A DNA stretch of 64,000 nucleotides from positions 23,873-87,872 of the forward strand of contig CAMBRQ010000007.1 in assembly GCA_945870325.1 (NCBI GenBank). Reading direction: 5' to 3'. Every line of letters starts with the position of its first letter. Positions within the stretch are counted from its first letter, which is position 1. The position numbers and the translations under genes were made by a program. Source of the stretch: an uncultured Dorea sp. GTDB lineage: Bacteria > Bacillota > Clostridia > Lachnospirales > Lachnospiraceae. The notes beneath the pieces are model-generated. The model was given only the letters and a program-made list of their open reading frames with translations. It ran no database searches and was not told where the DNA came from. Shown in pieces: positions 1 through 9,140 of this stretch.

Positions 1-793
1 CCAGCACTTCCCCCATATGCACTTCTTCGCCCGGGCATTTTAATCTGCGGAAGATTCCTGCCGCATCCGTCTTTACAATTGTCAATTCTTCTTCATCAAT
101 AATACTTGCGATATAGCCGCTGTGGCTGTTATACCGCAAGATCCCCATCCGCGTAAGGAACCGAAGCACCGCCGATACCGCCTGTCTTGCAGATACTTCA
201 TCCACTACATCCGTCTCACTGGTGTACACAGAGAATGCATTGGTCTCCCACACCTGCCAGTTATAGTTCAACGTCGTTGTATCGATCGGTCTTGGCTTTC
301 TGACTACCACATAGGGTAATCCGAACAGGTTCGCAAGACTGGTATTCTGATACCCGGTCTCCATCATACGCACATGAGGCACGAAATCTCCCGGCAGATA
401 GAAACTTGCAAACTGAATGCCATAATTATAGTTTTTCACACAATCGAACACGCCTGCCGCAATCCGCTGTGTCGTCTCTCCCTTATCATAACCGGGGAAC
501 ATCCGGTTCACATCGGTATTATCCACCGCCCAGAATCGCTTCCCGATATTCATGGAATGATGGTTCACAGAAGGAATCACCATAATCTCATTGTCAGATA
601 CGATTGCACCGTGCTGCTCCAGTTCTTTTAACTTCTTAATTAACTGAGAACATACATATAACTGCTGCACCTCATTTCCCCTGATAGAACCTACGATACA
701 CGCAGACTTTTTCCCGCTCCCGAAGCGGTAGCCCGTAATATCCAGGCTCTCCCTATAAGGAGAGTCCAGTCTATATATTACTTCTTTCTTCAT
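1..793 (-). CDS. AstE/AspA-family protein, zinc ligands lost, partial at window edge
   Basis: The reading frame opens at the ATG at 793 and runs without a stop to base 1, so the C-terminus lies outside the window. The product belongs to the succinylglutamate desuccinylase/aspartoacylase family. A VDNTDVNRMFPG segment near residue 100 matches the D-x-NR-x-FPG signature of the downstream-strand neighbour at 790-1731. The zinc positions are changed: the HGDE of the neighbour reads RGNE here (R38 for His, E41 kept), and the DIHAS box reads IQFAS (F128 for His). Without both histidines it is unlikely to be a normal zinc hydrolase. Its start overlaps the stop of the neighbour by four bases (ATGA), so the two are translationally coupled. 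It may be a regulatory or structural partner of the intact paralogue (inference). Confidence 0.8.
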   Translation of the reverse strand, partial: MKKEVIYRLDSPYRESLDITGYRFGSGKKSACIVGSIRGNEVQQLYVCSQLIKKLKELEQHGAIVSDNEIMVIPSVNHHSMNIGKRFWAVDNTDVNRMFPGYDKGETTQRIAAGVFDCVKNYNYGIQFASFYLPGDFVPHVRMMETGYQNTSLANLFGLPYVVVRKPRPIDTTTLNYNWQVWETNAFSVYTSETDVVDEVSARQAVSAVLRFLTRMGILRYNSHSGYIASIIDEEELTIVKTDAAGIFRRLKCPGEEVHMGEVL

Positions 794-1731
794 TGCTCCT
801 GCACACCTCCCAGAATTCTATTCAGCAGTGAACCACTGTATACAATTGGATACTCTCTTCTTGTAAATACTTTTCCGGCAATCGGCGCTTTTACTTCCTC
901 CATAATGTTTCCCGTCATAGGATCCACAATCCTTCCGATAATATCTCCTTCATCTACATCATCAAATATCCGTGCTTTCGGAAGATAGATACCTGGATGG
1001 TCAGCATTCACGAAACCAATCTCCCGGTCAGAAGATACGATTGGCGTTCTGACTTCCCCGACTGGTCCCGCCCAGATTCCCATTTCTTTCATCAGGTTCA
1101 GGATGCCTTCTACCAATTGACATCCATAACTCTCTGTAATCCGCATTCCTACTCCCATCTCTACTACCAGAGTCGGAACACCGATCATATTCAGACTATA
1201 CGCCAGCGTTGATTCCAGCACCGTTGCCGATGCATGAACCCATACGAAATCAACATTGATCATCTTAGCATAAGGCACAAGCCTCTCGGCCGTCTCTTCG
1301 TTAATCCGCACCTGCGGCATCTCCTCAAGATAGATATTGCTTGCATGAATATCCACGCACATATCTGCCCCTGCCAGATCATCCATAAGCTGGCGCACAA
1401 TCGTCTCCATCATAGGGCCGTCTTCGCTTCCCGGGAAGATCCGGTTCATATCCAAGTCGAACATAGGAATTCCCCGGGTAATTGAGTCAATTCCCAGGGG
1501 ATTGAAAGCCGGATAGATATCCACGATTCCTTGTAAATATTCCGGATGCTCCTGTATTCTTCGGTTTAACTCATAACATACAAACTGCCCTTCTAATTCA
1601 TCTCCGTGCGTCCCTGTTACAATTCCAATTCTCTTAAGTTCCTTTCCCAGTTCTTCGGGCATCAGGCGGTTCTTCCTGATTACCAGATGCTCGTCCACTG
1701 GAAGTCCCATAGACACAACTGTCTCTACCAT
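790..1731 (-). CDS. AstE/AspA-type zinc deacylase (M14-like), intact
   Basis: The 313-residue protein has the zinc-binding HGDE motif (H42, E45), a DIHAS box (H129) supplying the third ligand, and the DLDMNRIFPG segment before it. The last hundred residues form the beta-barrel domain typical of this family (KAPIAGKVF segment). Such enzymes cleave amide-linked acyl or amino-acid groups from small molecules; the substrate here is unknown. The start has a good ribosome site (GGAGGAAATATAG before ATG) and lies directly behind the transglutaminase stop. Being in one operon with an ATP-grasp ligase and a transglutaminase-like protease, it probably trims or hydrolyses an amide product made by that system (inference). 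Confidence 0.85.
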   Translation of the reverse strand: MVETVVSMGLPVDEHLVIRKNRLMPEELGKELKRIGIVTGTHGDELEGQFVCYELNRRIQEHPEYLQGIVDIYPAFNPLGIDSITRGIPMFDLDMNRIFPGSEDGPMMETIVRQLMDDLAGADMCVDIHASNIYLEEMPQVRINEETAERLVPYAKMINVDFVWVHASATVLESTLAYSLNMIGVPTLVVEMGVGMRITESYGCQLVEGILNLMKEMGIWAGPVGEVRTPIVSSDREIGFVNADHPGIYLPKARIFDDVDEGDIIGRIVDPMTGNIMEEVKAPIAGKVFTRREYPIVYSGSLLNRILGGVQEQ

Positions 1732-2505
1732 CTATATTTCCTCCACATTCGCATAGATTGTCTGTGTCTGTCTTGCCTGTCCCAGGAACAGACCTTTATC
1801 CAGTACACAGTCCCCATAATCTCTTCCATGGGCTAATTTGATATAATAATCGTCTACATGCAGATGATTCGTCGGGTCAAGACCATACCAGCCTTCCCCT
1901 GTATAGATCTCTACCCAGGCATGGGTATAGCCTTCACCGATCATAAGTCCATTCACATATCTTGCCGGAATCCCTTTCATCCGGCACAGTGTGATCATAA
2001 TATGCGCATAATCCTGACAGACGCCCATACGCTTCTTCCATGCCTCTCCGGCTGTGGTATGGATATCCGTACTGCCGGAAACATACTTGAAATCCCGGTA
2101 TAGCGCATCCATGATCTGGATTGCATTTCCAAGATTGTCCCCCGCCGTAAGGGTCAGGGATTCTCCATATTCTATCAGTTCCTCCGTGGGTTCTGTATAC
2201 CTGGTCGGATACTTATACATCGGGTGCAGAGATTCCGGCTGTACCTGCATCCCCTTCACCCTGGCAATCCCCTCTACTTCATATGAGAACTTCATATGAT
2301 TCGCCATATAATGTCCTACATACTTATGATTCCCGAATCCATCGATCACCTCATCCAGACTGTCTGCAGGGCTTACATATCTGCTCGTAATCTGTATATC
2401 CTGTACATCATTCGACGCCGGCACGCAGCGCAGCGCAAAATAATGGTCACATACAGGCTGGTCGAATTTAAGTTCCATCCTGTATGTGAACTGTAATGAC
2501 TTCAT
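1732..2505 (-). CDS. transglutaminase-like cysteine protease family protein
   Basis: The 257-residue protein has an N-terminal bacterial transglutaminase-like beta domain followed by a papain-like core. The core carries a visible triad: C163 in GVCQDYAH, H195 in YTHAWVE and D210 in WYGLDPTN. In bacteria this family usually acts as a peptidase or amidase and sits beside alpha-E and circularly permuted ATP-grasp genes, as here. There is no signal peptide or membrane segment, so it is probably cytoplasmic. The ribosome site is GAGGTGAGATAAC before the ATG, and the gene starts right after the alpha-E stop. It likely reverses or edits the peptide bond made by the ATP-grasp partner (inference from family context). 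Confidence 0.88.
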   Translation of the reverse strand: MKSLQFTYRMELKFDQPVCDHYFALRCVPASNDVQDIQITSRYVSPADSLDEVIDGFGNHKYVGHYMANHMKFSYEVEGIARVKGMQVQPESLHPMYKYPTRYTEPTEELIEYGESLTLTAGDNLGNAIQIMDALYRDFKYVSGSTDIHTTAGEAWKKRMGVCQDYAHIMITLCRMKGIPARYVNGLMIGEGYTHAWVEIYTGEGWYGLDPTNHLHVDDYYIKLAHGRDYGDCVLDKGLFLGQARQTQTIYANVEEI

Positions 2506-2506
2506 G

Positions 2507-3196
2507 TTATCTCACCTCAATAATATTTCCTAGATAATCAAGAAGTTCTGCATCCTTGCCTTCTGCCTGTTCAGGACAATGAATCTTTGCATCAATCATG
2601 TCCTTCAGTTTCTCAAGTTTGGCAGCATCATAGTACATCTGCGTCTTATGCAGACGATTCAGCAATTTTCTGAATTCCTTCTCGATATCTTTAGTATGAT
2701 ACTCCAAACGTATATATAAGTCCAGCCTTTCTATATATTTCCCGCATTTCATAATATTCCGGCAGTCTTCATCTTCTACATAATCATCCACACAACCCCA
2801 GAATGCCAACAGATAATCAATCACAGACTGGAGTTCCAGAAGCGGAGAAGCATGATTATCAGATTCAAATACATCCAGTGCCATCTGCATATAACTAAGC
2901 ACATTACTGCTTAACTCATCTCTAAGGACGATTGCATTGTCAAATGCTCTGCTCATGTTCGAATACAGGGAATCCGGATTATCCTTCCCATACAGATACT
3001 CCTCCGCAAACTGACTGTTTGATGTATAGATATCCGGAATATTCAGTCTCTTACAGTAATATGTATAACTCCCCTCCGGCGCTTCGATCATATCATCAAA
3101 GATACGGTAGAATTTCCTTAACGTTGTATATACCCGCTCCGTATACCTGCCAAGCCAGTATAAATGATCTAATTTTTCTATTGAGATAGCACCCAT
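2507..3196 (-). CDS. alpha-E domain protein (DUF403)
   Basis: The 229-residue, largely alpha-helical protein begins with the hallmark IEKLDHLYWLGRYTERV segment of the alpha-E family and contains the typical internal YLLAFWGCVDDYVED helix. Alpha-E proteins have no known chemistry of their own. They occur next to, or fused to, circularly permuted ATP-grasp enzymes and are thought to be accessory parts of an amide-ligase system. It overlaps the upstream ATP-grasp gene by 19 bases; its ribosome site (GGAGGATTTAAAG) lies inside that gene's end, so translation is coupled. This alpha-E version is a stand-alone gene rather than a fusion. Confidence 0.9.
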   Translation of the reverse strand: MGAISIEKLDHLYWLGRYTERVYTTLRKFYRIFDDMIEAPEGSYTYYCKRLNIPDIYTSNSQFAEEYLYGKDNPDSLYSNMSRAFDNAIVLRDELSSNVLSYMQMALDVFESDNHASPLLELQSVIDYLLAFWGCVDDYVEDEDCRNIMKCGKYIERLDLYIRLEYHTKDIEKEFRKLLNRLHKTQMYYDAAKLEKLKDMIDAKIHCPEQAEGKDAELLDYLGNIIEVR

Positions 3197-4491
3197 GTGT
3201 CTTTAAATCCTCCTCCCTGTGATGAATTGACTACAAATGAATCCGGATTCCTTGAGAATCTTGTAAGACCACTTGGCCATACTTTCGTTGTCTCTCCGGA
3301 TAATACGAACGCTCTAAGGTCCGCTTTTCTGGCAACCTTTTCATCGCCTTCTACAATATACAGATCCTGAAAATCTATGACTTCCTGCGCGATGAATCTT
3401 CTAGATTCGCGTGTAACCAGTTCTTTCATATCTTCCAGTTTCTCCTTCGATAATTCATTGCCGAATATGACTCCATAACCGCCTGCTTCCGCAACATCCT
3501 TGATGACCAACTTATGAATATTCTCAAGCACGTATTTCCGGTCCTCTTCATAATATGGCAGATAAGTAGGCGCATTCCTAAGCACCGGCTCCTGATCCAG
3601 ATAATACCGTATCATCTTTGGCACAAAATAATAGATTCCCTTATCATCAGCAATACCATTGCCCGGCGCATTGACAATTGCAACATTGCCGGAACGGTAG
3701 ACATCCATAATATTCGGCACACCAATCAGCGATTCCGGATTAAATGTCATCGGGTCAAGATATTCATCTGATATTCTTCTGTAAATTACTCCCACCTTTT
3801 GTTTTCCACCGCGGTAATCTCTATAGTACAGATGATTCTTCTCTACGAATAGATCGCTGCACATCGCCAGCACGCTTCCCGTCCTCTCCGCCAGATAAGA
3901 ATGCTCGAAATACGCTGCATTGTATCTTCCAGGTGTCATGATCACCCGGATGCCTCCTGTATTAACATATTCCATCGTGTCTGTCAGCATCTTGGCATAA
4001 TTCCGGTTATCTATGATCGGATTCTTCCGAAAGGTATCCGGTGCCACACGCCGTTCCAGTTCTCTTGCAATCAAAGGATAGGATGCCCCGGAAGGTATCC
4101 GAAGATTATCCTCCAGGATATACCAGTTTCCATCTTTTCCCTGTACCAGATCGATTCCTGAGATATGGCTGTAGATATCCTTCGGAGGACAGGCGCCCTC
4201 ACATTCCGCCAGATATCCCGATGAAGAGAATACAAACTCTTCAGGGATCACTCCGTCTTTGATAATCTTCTTCTCACCATACACGTCCTTAAGGAACAGA
4301 TTCAGCGCATCCACTCTCTGAATCAATCCCCTCTCCAACAGAGCAAAATCATCTTTTGATATCACTCTTGGTATTGCATCAAACGGAAATAACTGTTCAT
4401 GGAATGTCTGATTCTTATAGATTCCGAATTTCACTCCATATCTTGCCAGCAATCGGTTAATGCCGTCTACATGATTTACTAACTGTTCCAT
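3178..4491 (-). CDS. circularly permuted ATP-grasp amide ligase
   Basis: The protein (about 437 residues) matches the circularly permuted type 2 ATP-grasp family (DUF404/407). Visible family segments are IDLVQGKDGNWYILEDN, PGNGIADDKGIYYFVPKM, AEAGGYGVIFG and RKADLRAFV. ATP-grasp enzymes join a carboxylate to an amine through an acyl-phosphate; this branch is predicted to make small peptides or peptide tags, product unknown. I chose the ATG at 4491 because the GGAAGGTG ribosome site is eight bases upstream of it; in-frame starts at 4497 (ATG) and 4500 (GTG) would leave almost no spacing. It is the first gene of the operon and is preceded by a hairpin-rich spacer. Confidence 0.88.
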   Translation of the reverse strand: MEQLVNHVDGINRLLARYGVKFGIYKNQTFHEQLFPFDAIPRVISKDDFALLERGLIQRVDALNLFLKDVYGEKKIIKDGVIPEEFVFSSSGYLAECEGACPPKDIYSHISGIDLVQGKDGNWYILEDNLRIPSGASYPLIARELERRVAPDTFRKNPIIDNRNYAKMLTDTMEYVNTGGIRVIMTPGRYNAAYFEHSYLAERTGSVLAMCSDLFVEKNHLYYRDYRGGKQKVGVIYRRISDEYLDPMTFNPESLIGVPNIMDVYRSGNVAIVNAPGNGIADDKGIYYFVPKMIRYYLDQEPVLRNAPTYLPYYEEDRKYVLENIHKLVIKDVAEAGGYGVIFGNELSKEKLEDMKELVTRESRRFIAQEVIDFQDLYIVEGDEKVARKADLRAFVLSGETTKVWPSGLTRFSRNPDSFVVNSSQGGGFKDTWVLSQ

Positions 4492-4604
4492 ATTCATCAC
4501 CTTCCCGGAAACAAAAAGATGTCCGTCCCATAATACTGCTGATCATGAGAAAGACATCCTCGTCCTATCATATTTATATCACCAGGAATCACAAAAAATA
4601 CCCA

Positions 4605-4741
4605 GCATATTGAAACGAATGTGCTTCGCACATTCTCGCGCCGAAGCGCGGTTGCGTTAGCAACCATTTTCCACTTGCGCATAGTGCGCATCCTCCCGGA
4701 GGGGTTTGTTGTATAGGGAACGAAGTTTCCTATACAACAAA
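4605..4741. repeat. tandem array of short perfect hairpins in intergenic spacer
   Basis: The gene-free stretch between the mscS-like gene and the ATP-grasp operon holds consecutive small inverted repeats with loops of three or four bases: GAATGTGC/GCACATTC (4617-4635), CGCGC/GCGCG (4637-4650), GGTTGC/GCAACC (4650-4665) and GCGCA/TGCGC (4677-4689). These are followed by a 13-bp stem with an 11-base loop (4705-4717 with 4729-4741). On the minus strand they lie upstream of the ATP-grasp gene. No family is recognised; they may be repeats or a folded leader. Confidence 0.6.
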
Positions 4742-4772
4742 AGAGACCTCGAATTACTTCGGGCCTCTTCGC
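4738..4772 (-). terminator. terminator after mscS-like gene
   Basis: On the minus strand, about 35 bases after the mscS-like stop, an imperfect hairpin with arms AAGAGGCCCGAA and TTCGAGGTCTCTT ends in a short T-run (CTTTTG). It also faces the end of the hairpin array that leads into the ATP-grasp operon. Confidence 0.6.
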
Positions 4773-4805
4773 TTACTATTATCTTACTTGAATATATGGC
4801 ATTTG

Positions 4806-5687
4806 TCAAACATTTTCGACATGATGCACCGTCATCTGCGGATATGGTATCGCAATACCCTCTTCGTCAAACGTCAGTTTGATCGTCTCCAGAAGTCTCC
4901 ATCTGGTAGGCCAGAATTCCTCATTGCTCACCCACGCTCTTGCTCCAAGGATAACTGCGCTGTCTGCCAGTTCATCTACAAACACATTGATCTCATCATC
5001 TTTCTTAACACATGCATCTCTTCGCAGAATCTCCTCAACCAGTGCTTTTGCTTTCCTTAGATCTACCTCATATGCGATCGACACTCTCAGATCCAGCCTT
5101 CTCTCTGCCTTAGCCGTAGCATTCGTCAGACTGCTGTTCGTCAACATACCATTCGGTATGACGATCGTCTTATTGTCAATCGTACTCAACTTCGTATAGA
5201 AAATCTGAATCTCTTTAACTGTTCCTTCATTCTTATTCGTATCCTCGATAATGTAGTCTCCTACCTCGAAAGGCTTCAGAAGCAGAATCAATACACCGCC
5301 TGCAAAATTAGACAGACTCCCCTGCAGCGCAAGACCAATTGCCACACCACCGGAAGCCAGAAGCGCTGCTACCGAAGTCGTATCTATTCCTAACTTCGCC
5401 GCAATACTGAAAATCAGCAGGCAATACAATCCCGCCCTTAAGAAAGAATCTACGAACTGTTCCACTCCCTTATCCGCTTTAGAACGTTCTAAAGACCGGC
5501 GCACAATCTTTCGAATCCACTGAATGACCAATCTTCCTATAAAAAACACAACCAATGCAATCAGAACTTTAATCCCAAATGCAATCAGTGAAGGAATACT
5601 GTCCTGAAGATATTGTGCAAAACGATTCATCTCTTCGACCGTATCCTGTGTAACTTCTACTACTTCATTCGTTGTCTCTGCTGTCAT
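4806..5687 (-). CDS. small-conductance mechanosensitive channel, MscS family
   Basis: The 293-residue membrane protein has N-terminal hydrophobic helices (around SLIAFGIKVLIALVVFFIGR and LYCLLIFSIAAKLG). The glycine- and alanine-rich pore helix follows (SGGVAIGLALQGSLSNFAGG), then the beta domain with VGDYIIEDTNKNEGTV and a cytoplasmic C-terminal domain. MscS channels open under membrane tension and release solutes during hypo-osmotic shock. The ATG at 5687 is preferred over 5693 because AGGAGG lies six bases upstream of it, whereas it abuts the first ATG. It is followed by its own terminator and starts eight bases after pgeF in the same direction. Confidence 0.93.
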   Translation of the reverse strand: MTAETTNEVVEVTQDTVEEMNRFAQYLQDSIPSLIAFGIKVLIALVVFFIGRLVIQWIRKIVRRSLERSKADKGVEQFVDSFLRAGLYCLLIFSIAAKLGIDTTSVAALLASGGVAIGLALQGSLSNFAGGVLILLLKPFEVGDYIIEDTNKNEGTVKEIQIFYTKLSTIDNKTIVIPNGMLTNSSLTNATAKAERRLDLRVSIAYEVDLRKAKALVEEILRRDACVKKDDEINVFVDELADSAVILGARAWVSNEEFWPTRWRLLETIKLTFDEEGIAIPYPQMTVHHVENV

Positions 5688-5700
5688 ACTCATCCTCCTG

Positions 5701-6534
5701 TTATTTCAAAGCAAGGAATGCACTAAGGTTCCCTCTTTTGGTCCCTGTACTTCTGTGCGAGAACAGAATCTCTGGATTACAATGGGTACAAAGATTGGTA
5801 ACCGCAATATTCTCCTTTTGGATTCCCGCCTCCATAAGCACTGCCTGATTCGCTTTCCAGAGATCCAGCTGGTATTTGCCATTCTCCTTCTTATAGAATA
5901 ATTCCGGCCACAGTGATTCTGCAAATTTTGCTTTGAATTCCTGAATCACATCTTCACTGACTTCATAGCAATCCTGACAGATAGAAGGTCCTATCGCAGC
6001 AATGATCTGCCCCGGATCAGTGCCATACTGTCTCTGCATTGTTTCTACCGTAATCTTCCCCATCTTATTCACGGTGCCTCTCCATCCGGAATGGCTAAGT
6101 CCGATTGCTTTATGAATCGGATCAACCAAAAATAGTGGGACACAATCTGCATAGAATGTCACAAGACAGATTCCCGGTACATTGGTCACCATTCCATCCG
6201 TCTCCATAAAACGGCTTCCCCTATCCTTTTCTTCTACCACCGCAACATTGGTCGTATGTGTCTGATGGGTATAAGTCAGATCAGCCACTTCCACTCCTAT
6301 TGCAGATGCAATCCTCCGCCGGTTCTCTTCTACTGCCTTCGGATCATCTCCTCTGGTCGTACTGATATTCATTGTGGCACAATATCCTGTACTGACGCCT
6401 CCAAGCCTTGTTGAAAACCCATGTTTTACTACACCTGTATTCTCAAGCATGGGATAAGAAAGATATGGCACCCCATTCACTTCTTTCTCATCAAATATAT
6501 GCTCATTATTCTTATATTTTAATCCCAGATTCAT
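5701..6534 (-). CDS. pgeF: PgeF/YfiH-type multicopper-oxidase-like purine nucleoside phosphorylase
   Basis: The 277-residue protein belongs to the YfiH/LACC1 family. Motifs are KHGFSTRLGGVS near the N-terminus, TDGMVTN, FYADCVPLFLVD, GLSHSGWRGT and IGPSICQDCYEV, covering the conserved Cys and His metal or nucleoside site. Family members act on purine nucleosides; in E. coli the protein also prevents misincorporation of serine in peptidoglycan. The start has GGAGAATCAGA upstream. Nothing in the sequence departs from the family. Confidence 0.92.
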   Translation of the reverse strand: MNLGLKYKNNEHIFDEKEVNGVPYLSYPMLENTGVVKHGFSTRLGGVSTGYCATMNISTTRGDDPKAVEENRRRIASAIGVEVADLTYTHQTHTTNVAVVEEKDRGSRFMETDGMVTNVPGICLVTFYADCVPLFLVDPIHKAIGLSHSGWRGTVNKMGKITVETMQRQYGTDPGQIIAAIGPSICQDCYEVSEDVIQEFKAKFAESLWPELFYKKENGKYQLDLWKANQAVLMEAGIQKENIAVTNLCTHCNPEILFSHRSTGTKRGNLSAFLALK

Positions 6535-6599
6535 TCTGATTCTCCTTTATCCTCCATGGTATGCAGCCGTATTCGCTTTCTGCCGGAAGATGAGTTATG

Positions 6600-6974
6600 C
6601 TATCCGCCAATATAATCAAACGCATTCTGATATACAGTAATCTGCTCCCCTTCTATGCTCACCACATCAAAACGGCATTCTGCATCCGTAAGTCCATGAG
6701 TCGTCAGATAATACAGCGCACACTTAGAAATCACACGCTGCTTCTTATAATCCACCGCCTCTGCCGGATGTCCACTCTCCGATCCGGAGCGGTATTTTAC
6801 TTCGCAGAAGACCAGACACCCGCCATCTCTGGCAATCATATCTATCTCACCCACTTTGCAGCGGTAATTATATTCCAGGATCTCATATCCCTTTTCCTTC
6901 AGATGCTCTCCTGCTTTTCTTTCGTACTGCGTACCTATTTCCCGCCTGTTCTTACTATATCCGCATCTACTCAT
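6600..6974 (-). CDS. YraN family protein (UPF0102, predicted nuclease fold)
   Basis: The 124-residue protein shows the UPF0102 pattern: G-x-x-x-E-R-x-A-x-x-x-L near residue 20, YNYRCKVGEIDMIARDGGCLVFCEVKYR around residues 37-63, and HPAEAVDYKKQRVI. The E-I-D and E-V-K residues are those of an endonuclease-like PD-(D/E)XK core. Function is not established. It sits directly downstream of rnhB, a very common arrangement. Its ribosome site is weak (AGGA, 11 bases upstream). Confidence 0.9.
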   Translation of the reverse strand: MSRCGYSKNRREIGTQYERKAGEHLKEKGYEILEYNYRCKVGEIDMIARDGGCLVFCEVKYRSGSESGHPAEAVDYKKQRVISKCALYYLTTHGLTDAECRFDVVSIEGEQITVYQNAFDYIGG

Positions 6975-7011
6975 TATCTATACAATCCTATATTTCTATG
7001 CTTTTACTATT

Positions 7012-7671
7012 TTATATAAAATTCCGGATAAATGTCCTTCTATGAATCGGAGAAGGTCCTAATTCCTTCAATCCCGCAATATGCGCCTTCGTCCCATAGC
7101 CCTTATTGCTTGCAAAGTCATACCCCGGAATCACCTGATCATACTCTGCCATCATGCGGTCCCTGGTCACCTTCGCAATAATACTGGCCGCAGCAATAGA
7201 CACGCTCTTGGCATCCCCTTTGATGATCGGCACCTGCGGGATATCAACTTCCGGTATCGTAACCGCATCATTCAAAAGTATATCCGGACGCACCTTCAGA
7301 TTCGCAATCGCCTGGCGCATCGCCTCATAAGTTGCCTGCAGGATATTGATCTCATCAATACGCGCCGGACTTACCATACCAATCCCCGTAGCAATTGCCT
7401 TCTCCATGATCTCATCATATAATGCTTCCCTTTTCTTCTCCGACAATTTCTTAGAATCGTTAAGATAAAGAATCGGATTGTCTTTAGGCAGGATAACCGC
7501 TCCTGCCACAACCGGCCCCGCAAGCGGTCCCCTGCCTACTTCATCAATTCCACATATATACTGGCACATATCATATTCTTTTTCATAAACGCACATAGCC
7601 TCAATACGTGCCATCTCTTTTTCCAGTTTTTCCTTCTGCTTTCGAAGTCTCTCTTCTTCCCGCTTATTCAT
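7012..7671 (-). CDS. rnhB: ribonuclease HII
   Basis: This 219-residue enzyme cleaves RNA in RNA-DNA hybrids and removes misincorporated ribonucleotides. The metal site is visible: D43 and E44 in [13 protein letters not shown], then [27 protein letters not shown] and the GYGTKAH segment near the C-terminus. The first 40 residues are a charged, coiled-coil-like extension found in many Firmicute versions. The gene overlaps the end of the upstream signal peptidase gene by eight bases, with GGGAGTGA as ribosome site inside that gene, so the two are probably co-translated. Confidence 0.95.
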   Translation of the reverse strand: MNKREEERLRKQKEKLEKEMARIEAMCVYEKEYDMCQYICGIDEVGRGPLAGPVVAGAVILPKDNPILYLNDSKKLSEKKREALYDEIMEKAIATGIGMVSPARIDEINILQATYEAMRQAIANLKVRPDILLNDAVTIPEVDIPQVPIIKGDAKSVSIAAASIIAKVTRDRMMAEYDQVIPGYDFASNKGYGTKAHIAGLKELGPSPIHRRTFIRNFI

Positions 7672-8233
7672 GCTTGATCACTCCCATTTCATCAAATGGA
7701 TAGATCCGTACCCACGCTCTTCCAATCAGATCATCTCTTTTCAGGACACCTACACTTCCATCACGGCTGTCCGAACTGTGATTCCGGTTATCGCCTAATA
7801 CAAAGTACTCATCTGCTCCCAATGCGATCGGTGTCTCTGCAATTCCGGGAGATTCCATTACCTCCGCACCATAAATATCGCTGGACAATAATTCACCATT
7901 TATATACACATAACCGCCTACAACCTGAACAGTCTCCCCAGGCATACCGATAATACGCTTGATATAATAGGTATTCTCCTCATATTTATAAGGGAATACA
8001 ATAATGTCATATCTCTTCGGTTCTTTAAAATGATATGTCAGTTTATCTACGATCAGATTATCTCCATCACTTAATGTCATCTCCATAGAAGAGCCGCTGA
8101 CCCTCGTTCTCTGTCCTACGAACGTGATAATCAGCCATGTCAGCACTATAATAATCAATATGTATAGAAGCCATCCTCCCAATGAGTAAAGGATGCCTCT
8201 TTCTTCCTCGTCATTTTTCCTGTTTCTTGCCAT
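7664..8233 (-). CDS. lepB: signal peptidase I (first of two)
   Basis: This type I signal peptidase (189 residues) cuts leader peptides from secreted proteins on the outer face of the membrane. It has one N-terminal membrane helix (about residues 19-38), the nucleophile S49 in SGSSMEMTL, the general base K92 in [12 protein letters not shown], and the conserved [11 protein letters not shown] box. The residue usually Pro after SME is Met here. I chose the ATG at 8233 because GGGGA lies at normal distance; the alternative TTG at 8242 is too close to it. A second signal peptidase is at 9141-9755, on the other side of rbgA. Confidence 0.92.
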   Translation of the reverse strand: MARNRKNDEEERGILYSLGGWLLYILIIIVLTWLIITFVGQRTRVSGSSMEMTLSDGDNLIVDKLTYHFKEPKRYDIIVFPYKYEENTYYIKRIIGMPGETVQVVGGYVYINGELLSSDIYGAEVMESPGIAETPIALGADEYFVLGDNRNHSSDSRDGSVGVLKRDDLIGRAWVRIYPFDEMGVIKHE

Positions 8234-8278
8234 CTTCTGCAATCCCCTTTCTGTGTCCCCTATTAGATTCTAGCACAC

Positions 8279-9121
8279 TTACTGCGGATATTCCAGTGTC
8301 AGTCTTCCCAGTCTTCCATTACGGAAATCATCCAGCAAAAGGATTGCGGCTTTCTCTGTATCCAATTCATTCCCTTTGAGCAGACAATGCCTGCTCTCTG
8401 CGATCTGCCCAAGCATTACATAGGCGTCTGCCGCTGGCTCTACCTGGTACTTTCCTTCCAGCACGCCCGGATAATATTCATTCAAAAACTGAATCAGTTC
8501 TGCCGCCAGTTCCTCTGTGTTCAAAATCTCATCTTTAATAGAACCGATGAATGCCAGCCGAAGCCCTACACTCTGGTCTTCGAACTTTGGCCAGAGGATT
8601 CCCGGCGTATCTAAGAGTTCCACCTGCTTATTCAGACGGATCCACTGCTTGCCTTTTGTAACGCCTGGCTTATTCCCCGTCTTGGCACATGCTTTTCCTG
8701 CAAGAGAATTAATGAACGTAGATTTTCCAACGTTCGGAATCCCTACTACCATTGCACGAACCGGGCGGTTCAGGATTCCTCTTTTTCTGTCTCTTTCTAT
8801 CTTCTCTTTACACGCTTCCTGAATCACACTATGGATCGACTTCATTCCACCGCCTTTTTTGGAATTCACTTTTACTACTGAGAATCCTTTGGCACGGAAA
8901 TATTCTGCCCATGCATCATTCCATCTATCCTCCGCAAGGTCTGCCTTATTCAAAAGAATCAGTCTCGCCTTGTTCTTTCCCAATTCATCTATATCCGGAT
9001 TCCGGCTGCTGATTGGCACCCTTGCATCGACCAGTTCGATGACAAGATCAATTAACTTCATATTCTCCTGCATCATACGTTTTGCCTTCGTCATATGACC
9101 CGGATACCATTGAAAATGCAT
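8279..9121 (-). CDS. rbgA: ribosome biogenesis GTPase RbgA (YlqF)
   Basis: This 280-residue circularly permuted GTPase matures the 50S subunit. The N-terminal HFQWYPGHMTKAKR segment is diagnostic. G-motifs occur in permuted order: NKAD (G4) near residue 58, then GIPNVGKSTFINSL (G1) in the middle, then DTPGILWPK (G3). The start follows AAGGAG at good spacing. It lies between two signal peptidase genes and just downstream of the rplS region, matching the usual Firmicute neighbourhood of ylqF and rnhB. Confidence 0.95.
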   Translation of the reverse strand: MHFQWYPGHMTKAKRMMQENMKLIDLVIELVDARVPISSRNPDIDELGKNKARLILLNKADLAEDRWNDAWAEYFRAKGFSVVKVNSKKGGGMKSIHSVIQEACKEKIERDRKRGILNRPVRAMVVGIPNVGKSTFINSLAGKACAKTGNKPGVTKGKQWIRLNKQVELLDTPGILWPKFEDQSVGLRLAFIGSIKDEILNTEELAAELIQFLNEYYPGVLEGKYQVEPAADAYVMLGQIAESRHCLLKGNELDTEKAAILLLDDFRNGRLGRLTLEYPQ

Positions 9122-9140
9122 ATTACTTCTCCTTATCTGC

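Noticed and set aside
4497..4691. 64-residue open frame upstream of the ATP-grasp gene
   Set aside because: It runs through the minihairpin array, lacks a ribosome site and has no recognisable composition.
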